DNA of 10,065 nt, taken from assembly GCA_034431765.1 (NCBI GenBank), contig DAOUDD010000176.1:1-10065 (forward strand), in the 5' to 3' direction. The stretch comes from DASYAN01 sp034431765. Lineage in GTDB: Bacteria; Chloroflexota; Ktedonobacteria; Ktedonobacterales; Ktedonobacteraceae. The notes below the pieces were generated by a model, which was not told the origin of the DNA, searched no databases, and was given only the letters and a program-made list of their open reading frames with translations. The position numbers were made by a program, and so were the translations under genes. Of this stretch, positions 5,392 to 10,065 are shown piece by piece (positions within the stretch are counted from its first letter, which is position 1; the number at the start of each line of letters is the position of its first letter).

Positions 5392-6303
5392 ATGAAACTT
5401 ATTACCTTTGTCTATCAGGGAAAGCAGAGCTACGGCATCGTGCTTCACAATGATACCATTGTTGACCTCGGGCTACGTTTTGGGGACCGCGCACCAGATG
5501 TGCGTACCACCCTGACGAAGAACCTGCTCCCAGAAATTGCCTCTCTTGTGTCTCAGGCTCAACCAGACATTGCGCTGAGCGAGGTCACATTGCTGCCAGT
5601 AATTCCTAATCCTGCAAAGATTTTTTGTATCGGGCTAAACTATGACGACCATAGACGCGAGGCTGAGCGTGCGGAAACACGCTATCCAACCGTCTTTACA
5701 CGCTTTGCAGACAGTCAGACGGGACACCTACGTCCTCTCCTGTGCCCGACAGCTTCTCAACAATTTGATTATGAGGGCGAGCTTGCGGTGATCGTGGGTA
5801 AACGTGGTCGCGCTATTGACGTTGCACATGCATTAGAATACATAGCTGGCTATTCTTGTTATAATGATGCAACGGTCCGTGATTGGCAGCATCATACACA
5901 TCAGTGGACGCCTGGAAAGAATTTTCCCGCCACGGGTGGCTTTGGTCCCTGGATGGTCACAGCAGATGAAATCGAGAACGGAAGTTCTCTCACCCTCGTC
6001 ACACGGCTCAATGGGCAAGAAATGCAACGAGCAACAACTGATGCGCTTATCTTTTCGGTTCCTGAACTCATCGCGTATATCTCAACCTTTACCCCTCTTT
6101 CGCCAGGGGATGTCATCTGTACAGGCACTCCTGGTGGAGTCGGATTCAAGCGGAAACCCCCAGTCTTCTTACAGGCTGGGGACACCGTGGAAGTCGAGAT
6201 TTCGCACATTGGAACCTTACGTAATCCTATCATCAATGAGTCGGCAGAAAGTGCTTTCCATACCATGAAAAAAGAGAGAGAGCATGACATCATCCATGAA
6301 TGA
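5392..6303 (+). CDS. FAH-family hydrolase/isomerase for the ring-fission product
   Basis: This protein has 303 residues from the ATG at 5392, which has AGGGAAG upstream and begins with the family-typical MKLITFVYQGKQSYGIV. An earlier in-frame ATG at 5314 would add 26 residues lying inside the dioxygenase gene and is less likely. The fumarylacetoacetate-hydrolase fold is shown by CIGLNYDDHRREAER (79-93, with His87 and Glu90), FDYEGELAVIVGK (125-137), YNDATVRDWQ (157-166), GKNFPATGGFGPW (175-187) and TGTPGGVG (244-251). Glu128, Glu130 and Asp159 fit the metal triad, and Lys176 the conserved lysine. Family members act as hydratases, decarboxylases, isomerases or C-C hydrolases on 2-oxo acids. 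After an extradiol dioxygenase, handling a 2-hydroxymuconate-type acid or an acylpyruvate is most likely. The exact reaction cannot be read. Its last 20 bases overlap the monooxygenase gene. Confidence 0.87.
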   Translation: MKLITFVYQGKQSYGIVLHNDTIVDLGLRFGDRAPDVRTTLTKNLLPEIASLVSQAQPDIALSEVTLLPVIPNPAKIFCIGLNYDDHRREAERAETRYPTVFTRFADSQTGHLRPLLCPTASQQFDYEGELAVIVGKRGRAIDVAHALEYIAGYSCYNDATVRDWQHHTHQWTPGKNFPATGGFGPWMVTADEIENGSSLTLVTRLNGQEMQRATTDALIFSVPELIAYISTFTPLSPGDVICTGTPGGVGFKRKPPVFLQAGDTVEVEISHIGTLRNPIINESAESAFHTMKKEREHDIIHE

Positions 6304-7963
6304 AGAGCCGCAGGTACACTATCCGGTCGTTATTGTGGGTGCCGGGCCGACAGGACTCGTGCTTGCCAATCTCCTGGGTGCCGAAGGTATTCGTACCCTT
6401 CTGATTGAACGTCATCTCTCAACGGGTCGAGAACCACGCGCTGTCTCTCTTGACGACGAATCACTTCGTACGTTGCAAACGCTCGGTTTGGTGACCGAGG
6501 TACTTCAACATGTTGTTCCGGGTTACGGATCCCAGTATTACTCGCCTGGAGGTCGTTGTTTTGTCAAAGTTGAGCCGACTGATACGCCCTATGGGTATCC
6601 GCGAAGAAATGCGTTCCGTCAACCAATTCTGGAGAGACAGTTACGTGAGGGTCTTGAGCGATTCGCGCACATTGAGACATGGTTCGGTTGGACACTCGAA
6701 ACGCTAACGCACAATGCTTCTGGTGTGGTGATCAGCATCACAGGACCAGAAAATCTGCACACTCGAATTGCATGTGAGTATCTGATAGGATGTGATGGGG
6801 CCAGCAGTACCATAAGAAATCTTCTTGGAATCTCGCTTGCAGGTTCGACCTTCAATGAGCGTTGGCTTATCGTCGATTTGGAAAACTCGGACACCTCATC
6901 TCCTCATACCAAAGTCTTTTGTGATCCTCGACGACCATGTATCAGCTTGCCAGGCCCAGAGCGTACGCATCGGTTTGAGTTTAAGCTGCATGCACACGAA
7001 CGTGATGAGGCTTTGCTCATTCCCGAAGTCATTCACAATCTTTTGCATACTCATGGTGCTGATCCAAACAGCATCATTGTACGCAAGGTCGTCTATCGGT
7101 TTCATGCACGACTAGCAGATCACTGGTCAAAAGGCAGAGTTTTTCTTGCGGGAGATGCTGCGCACCTCTCCCCTCCCTTTGCTGGGCAAGGAATGAACAG
7201 TGGCATTCGTGATGCTCACAATCTCGCCTGGAAATTGGCGTGGGTTCTTCGCGGTCAAGTTGGGCCACACCTTCTCGATACCTATGAGAAAGAGCGGAAA
7301 GCACACGCCTCGGCAATGATTCGACTCGCGCTGCAAATGGGCGCGGTAATGGCTCCACATCATTTTTTGTCGGCATGGACTGTTCAGAACATGTTTCGTG
7401 TCCTTGGACTGTTCCCAGCCGCGCAAGCATATGTGTCACAGATGAAATATAAGCCGAAGCCTCGCTTCTTGGCCGGATTTCTCGTCTTCCCCGGACGGCG
7501 GAGAAGCCAGAGTCTCGTGGGAAGTCTCTTCCCGCAACCCTTTGTCGAGACGAAAGAAGGGAAAATGGTCCTGCTTGACGATGTACTTGGAAAGGGGTTT
7601 TCCCTGCTTGCACTAACGGCTCAGCCTGAACTCGCTTTTGTAGCTACGACGCAACAGATATGGGGCCAACTAGGGGTTCGACGTATCGCACTCCTACCTG
7701 CGGGAACTCCGTGGAGCGACACGTCGGAGATCACGCTTGTTCGAGAACGAGATCAGGCTCTCCTGGCACTACGAGCAAAATATACGGATTCTGTGCTTCT
7801 GCTCCGTCCAGATCATTATGTCGCAGCATGTATTCCAGTTGCAGAGATCGCTCAAGGAAGTACCCTTATTGAAGCTCTTCTGCAGCAAACGGGCAGACCA
7901 AGAGCATCACAACAAACGAGCACATTGTACGAGAACGATGATCGGACGGCCTTCTTCTCATAG
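6284..7963 (+). CDS. FAD-dependent aromatic-ring monooxygenase (MhpA/PheA type)
   Basis: This 559-residue flavoprotein hydroxylase belongs to the group A aromatic monooxygenases. The FAD-binding Rossmann motif is VVIVGAGPTGLVLANLLG (15-32) with the acidic strand end LLIER (39-43). The second conserved region is LIGCDGASSTIR (167-178). The third, GRVFLAGDAAHLSPPFAGQG (284-303), continues as MNSGIRDAHNLAWKLAW and binds the FAD ribityl and pyrophosphate. A C-terminal thioredoxin-like domain ends with LLLRPDHYVAACIP (505-518), as in MhpA and phenol hydroxylase relatives. It should hydroxylate a phenolic acid next to its hydroxyl using NAD(P)H and oxygen, supplying the catechol for the dioxygenase. 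It overlaps the FAH gene by 20 bases. The ATG at 6284 follows AAAGAGAGAG; a second ATG at 6296 lacks a ribosome site. There is no signal peptide. The substrate is not determined; 3-(3-hydroxyphenyl)propionate is only one family possibility. Confidence 0.9.
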   Translation: MTSSMNEEPQVHYPVVIVGAGPTGLVLANLLGAEGIRTLLIERHLSTGREPRAVSLDDESLRTLQTLGLVTEVLQHVVPGYGSQYYSPGGRCFVKVEPTDTPYGYPRRNAFRQPILERQLREGLERFAHIETWFGWTLETLTHNASGVVISITGPENLHTRIACEYLIGCDGASSTIRNLLGISLAGSTFNERWLIVDLENSDTSSPHTKVFCDPRRPCISLPGPERTHRFEFKLHAHERDEALLIPEVIHNLLHTHGADPNSIIVRKVVYRFHARLADHWSKGRVFLAGDAAHLSPPFAGQGMNSGIRDAHNLAWKLAWVLRGQVGPHLLDTYEKERKAHASAMIRLALQMGAVMAPHHFLSAWTVQNMFRVLGLFPAAQAYVSQMKYKPKPRFLAGFLVFPGRRRSQSLVGSLFPQPFVETKEGKMVLLDDVLGKGFSLLALTAQPELAFVATTQQIWGQLGVRRIALLPAGTPWSDTSEITLVRERDQALLALRAKYTDSVLLLRPDHYVAACIPVAEIAQGSTLIEALLQQTGRPRASQQTSTLYENDDRTAFFS

Positions 7964-7975
7964 GAAGAGGCCGTG

Positions 7976-7984
7976 AAAGGAGAG
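7976..7984 (+). promoter_or_regulatory. Shine-Dalgarno deciding the decarboxylase-like start
   Basis: AAAGGAGAG lies six bases before the ATG at 7991. It sits inside the frame that a GTG at 7973 would open, and the protein family normally begins at the MRLSVAF strand, so the ATG is preferred. Confidence 0.7.
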
Positions 7985-7990
7985 AGCACG

Positions 7991-8974
7991 ATGCGCTTGA
8001 GCGTCGCCTTTTCGCATAATCCCAGACTACAACCACTCCTTGACGGGAGTATGCAGCCAGAGGGAATCGAACTGAACTGGCAGCTCGATCATCCAACGGC
8101 ACTCTTTCTCAATCACCTCAAAAAGAATGCCTTTGACGCATTCGAGTTTTCGCTCTCAGGCTACATTATTGCCAAGAATAGGGCTACCTGGAGTCATCTT
8201 GGGTGGATTGCCCTTCCAATCTTTCTTTCAAAAACATTTTGGCCGTTAGAAATTCTGGTGAATACCCAGAGCGGCATTCGCTCCTGGGCTGATCTAGCAG
8301 GAAAGCGCGTGGGCGTCCCCGATTTCAATATGACGGCAGCCATCTGGTTGCGGATTATGCTGAAGCAACTCTATGGTATTCGTCCAGAGGATATCACCTG
8401 GTTGAACGGTCGGCGTCCATCACAAAGGCATAGTACCTTACTTGGCTTCAACGATCATCCCTCACATGTACATCTCCACGAATTGGAGGAGGGACAGAGC
8501 CTGAATGATCTTCTGGTAAAAGGAGAAATCGACGCGGCGTTTGGCGATGGTGCATATATGGTCCCGCTCTACGAAGGCCAGCACATCTCTCGATTACTTT
8601 CTTCCGAGCAGGCACTTCAGATACTCAGGAATTTTATGCAAAAAACCGACATGACGCCAGTGAACCATATCCTTGTCATACAGGAGAAACTTCTGGAGCA
8701 GGCGCATCTCGTCCGTTTGCTGTATGACACGTTCGAGAAAGCCAAACAGGAGGCATATCGCCGTGCTCGCCAGAATGCTGATACTTACCTTTTTCTCCCT
8801 GAGTATACTTTTACCCAGCAAGCAGCTCTCTTCGGCGAAGATCCGTATCCGTCAGGGCTTGCTGCAAATCGAAAGATGCTGACCGTGCTTATGGAACAAC
8901 TGATCTCAGAGGGACAATTGAGCCACCCGGTCCAGATTGAGCAGCTCTTTGCTCCAGCCACATGGAACACATAA
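7991..8974 (+). CDS. 4,5-dihydroxyphthalate decarboxylase-like protein (binding-protein fold)
   Basis: This 327-residue protein resembles 4,5-dihydroxyphthalate decarboxylase, a family with a type 2 periplasmic-binding fold used as a cytosolic enzyme. Signature stretches are LLDGSMQPEGIELNW (16-30), FDAFEFSLSGYIIAK (48-62), IALPIFLSKTFWPLEILVN (73-91), LAGKRVGVPDFNMTAAIWLR (102-121), MTPVNHILVI (221-230) and FGEDPYPSGLAANRKML (281-297). There is no export signal and no transporter subunits nearby, which supports an enzyme over a transport receptor. It would remove a carboxylate from a dihydroxylated aromatic acid or a later intermediate. The family is often auto-annotated as an ABC substrate-binding protein, so experimental proof matters. 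It is last in the operon, 27 bases after the monooxygenase stop. No clear terminator follows, so some read-through to the iclR-type gene is possible. Catalytic residues were not identified. Confidence 0.78.
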   Translation: MRLSVAFSHNPRLQPLLDGSMQPEGIELNWQLDHPTALFLNHLKKNAFDAFEFSLSGYIIAKNRATWSHLGWIALPIFLSKTFWPLEILVNTQSGIRSWADLAGKRVGVPDFNMTAAIWLRIMLKQLYGIRPEDITWLNGRRPSQRHSTLLGFNDHPSHVHLHELEEGQSLNDLLVKGEIDAAFGDGAYMVPLYEGQHISRLLSSEQALQILRNFMQKTDMTPVNHILVIQEKLLEQAHLVRLLYDTFEKAKQEAYRRARQNADTYLFLPEYTFTQQAALFGEDPYPSGLAANRKMLTVLMEQLISEGQLSHPVQIEQLFAPATWNT

Positions 8975-9016
8975 CAAGTATCACACAGAAGAAAGAGACA
9001 TTGATTATTAATCCTC

Positions 9017-9028
9017 TAGGTGCACCTA
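9017..9028. promoter_or_regulatory. 12-base palindrome in the spacer before the regulator
   Basis: TAGGTGCACCTA is a perfect palindrome 43 bases after the end of the decarboxylase-like gene and 109 bases upstream of the -35 box of the regulator promoter. It may bind the regulator or another factor. A 12-base perfect palindrome can also arise by chance. Confidence 0.3.
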
Positions 9029-9136
9029 AGATGCGCCAACGGCAGTGCCTCAACGTGAGTTGTCCCAACTCCGCTCTCTCGTACGTCTTGAATGTGAGTA
9101 TTGAGATGCGATTGCCCTGCTTCTACCTAATCTCAT

Positions 9137-9166
9137 TTGACAGAAACGGGGCATGAATGCTATGAT
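9137..9166 (+). promoter_or_regulatory. Promoter of the IclR-family regulator
   Basis: TTGACA (9137-9142) is followed after 18 bases by TATGAT (9161-9166), giving a start near 9173 and a leader of about 48 bases. A hyphenated palindrome GGGCAT-N10-ATGCCC (9149-9170) covers the spacer and the -10 box. That position suits repression, possibly autoregulation by the encoded protein. Confidence 0.65.
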
Positions 9167-9220
9167 GCCCTCATATTTCGATAGTCATATATTATATAAT
9201 AAGAAACAAGGGAAAGTCTA

Positions 9221-10021
9221 TTGAGGCAAAATACTGCACAGAAGACAGAGGGCACTTCTCCAACGCGCAATACCACGGCAGACCGAGCGATTGATATCCT
9301 GCTCCTGTTCAATGAACGGCAACCTGTTCTTACTGCCATAGAGGTTGCCGAGCATTTAGGGATGTCGCCAAGTACAACCTACCGTTATCTCTCAAGCTTA
9401 CGTGCCTCAGGCTTGATAGAAGAAGGAGATACCAACGGAGAGTTCCGCTTGGGACCAACGGTGTTTCAACTGGCCCGAATTGCACGAAAGGGGCTGGGTC
9501 TCTCCGAAATTGCCTTACCGGTGATGCGTGAACTCGTCGCTCAAACGGGTGAGTCAGCCCTGCTTACACGTCGATCCGGTCTGCACGTAGTCTGCATTGA
9601 GCGAGTTGAGAGTCCTCATAGTGTGAGACTCTCCTACGAACGTGGGCAAATCTTACCATTACACGCAGGTGCTTCAGCAAAGGTGCTGCTTGCATACCTT
9701 AAACCCTCTGAGATTGATGCCGTACTCAATTCAGGACCGCTCCCAGAGTACACCCAGCATACGGTCACTGATCCAGAGATTCTCCGCAGTCAGTTGAGAG
9801 CTATTCGTACTGCCGGGTACGTGGTCAGTAATGAGGAGGTTGATATAGGGGTGAGAGGAGTCGCCGCTCCAATCGTGAGTCAAGAACAACAAGTCGTGGC
9901 TGGGATCAGCATTGCGGGTCCAACGTTCCGTCTGCATGACACACTGTTGCCCACGGTCATTCAGGCAGTGAGCCATGCAGCCCAGGTGATAAGTCACCGA
10001 CTCCAGAATTTGGAAAGTTAA
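9221..10021 (+). CDS. IclR-family transcriptional regulator
   Basis: This 266-residue protein has normal IclR length. An N-terminal winged helix-turn-helix covers about 20-80: RAIDILLLFNE (22-32), LTAIEVAEHLGMSPSTTYRYLSSL (37-60) and the wing GLIEEGDTNGEFRLG (64-78). The effector-binding domain follows, with SALLTRRSGLHVVCIERVES (112-131), LPLHAGASAKVLLAYL (145-160), EEVDIGVRGVAAPI (205-218) and VVAGISIAGP (225-234). The start is TTG: an in-frame stop lies at 9200-9202 and no ATG or GTG exists between it and the helix-turn-helix. AAGGGAAAG (9208-9216) serves as ribosome site. IclR proteins often activate or repress aromatic catabolic operons in response to the substrate. Being next to this cluster makes it the likely regulator. 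Whether it acts on both divergent promoters is inference. Confidence 0.9.
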   Translation: MRQNTAQKTEGTSPTRNTTADRAIDILLLFNERQPVLTAIEVAEHLGMSPSTTYRYLSSLRASGLIEEGDTNGEFRLGPTVFQLARIARKGLGLSEIALPVMRELVAQTGESALLTRRSGLHVVCIERVESPHSVRLSYERGQILPLHAGASAKVLLAYLKPSEIDAVLNSGPLPEYTQHTVTDPEILRSQLRAIRTAGYVVSNEEVDIGVRGVAAPIVSQEQQVVAGISIAGPTFRLHDTLLPTVIQAVSHAAQVISHRLQNLES

Positions 10022-10038
10022 CCTCACTGTTGTAGTTG

Positions 10039-10055
10039 CTATGTGTAGTACATAG
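10039..10055. other. Short inverted repeat after the regulator gene
   Basis: CTATGT-N5-ACATAG lies 18 bases after the regulator stop. It lacks GC richness and no T-run follows before the window ends, so a terminator cannot be claimed. It could be half of a regulatory element of the next gene. Confidence 0.25.
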
Positions 10056-10065
10056 AGCATACTTG

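Noticed and set aside
5901..6293. 130-codon minus-strand frame
   Set aside because: It lies antisense to the FAH-family gene, whose metal-binding motifs are clear. No independent support.
7074..7613. 179-codon minus-strand frame
   Set aside because: It lies antisense to the well-supported FAD monooxygenase, is rich in Arg and Ser as typical of shadow frames, and has no domain.
7973..7990. GTG start adding six residues to the decarboxylase-like protein
   Set aside because: The strong Shine-Dalgarno lies inside this extension and is ideally spaced for the ATG at 7991. The extension is not family-like.
9195..9200. Perfect TATAAT as the regulator's -10 box
   Set aside because: No acceptable -35 box lies 16 to 18 bases upstream, and the start would leave almost no room before the ribosome site. 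The pair at 9137-9166 is better.

Overview
This is bacterial DNA of intermediate GC content. It has clear Shine-Dalgarno sites, sigma-70-type promoters and tightly packed genes. I see no rRNA, tRNA, CRISPR array or intact insertion sequence. The taxon cannot be fixed from the window. A soil or environmental heterotroph is likely, and Chloroflexota/Ktedonobacteria is only a guess from the general style of the proteins.

Layout. Two operons diverge from a 691-base spacer (2795-3485). The leftward operon runs BNR/Asp-box protein (2794-1706), zinc-less quinone-oxidoreductase-like dehydrogenase (1701-715), two tandem paralogous ABM-domain proteins (705-391 and 376-41), and possibly a further gene starting at 15. 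The gaps are 4 to 14 bases. The rightward operon runs TAXI-like periplasmic-binding-fold protein (3486-4484), type I extradiol dioxygenase (4532-5371), FAH-family hydrolase/isomerase (5392-6303), MhpA/PheA-type FAD aromatic monooxygenase (6284-7963) and a 4,5-dihydroxyphthalate-decarboxylase-like protein (7991-8974). An IclR-family regulator (9221-10021) follows with its own promoter.

How the genes may work together. The rightward operon looks like an aromatic-acid meta-cleavage pathway: ring hydroxylation, possible decarboxylation, extradiol ring opening, then FAH-type processing of the ring-fission product. The IclR protein is the obvious candidate regulator. The leftward operon could handle quinone or other redox side products through the dehydrogenase and ABM proteins, but its link to the pathway rests only on position and shared promoter architecture.

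Main points of interest. (1) The two operons start from near mirror-image promoters, inside an inverted repeat of about 100 bases per arm. (2) Two different binding-protein-fold proteins lack export signals and have no permease nearby, so the TAXI-like one may be a cytosolic enzyme or sensor. (3) The dioxygenase keeps its metal ligands at canonical spacing but has Phe where Tyr is usual. (4) The two leader RNAs carry, respectively, tandem hairpins touching the ribosome site and a well-positioned 21-codon leader ORF.
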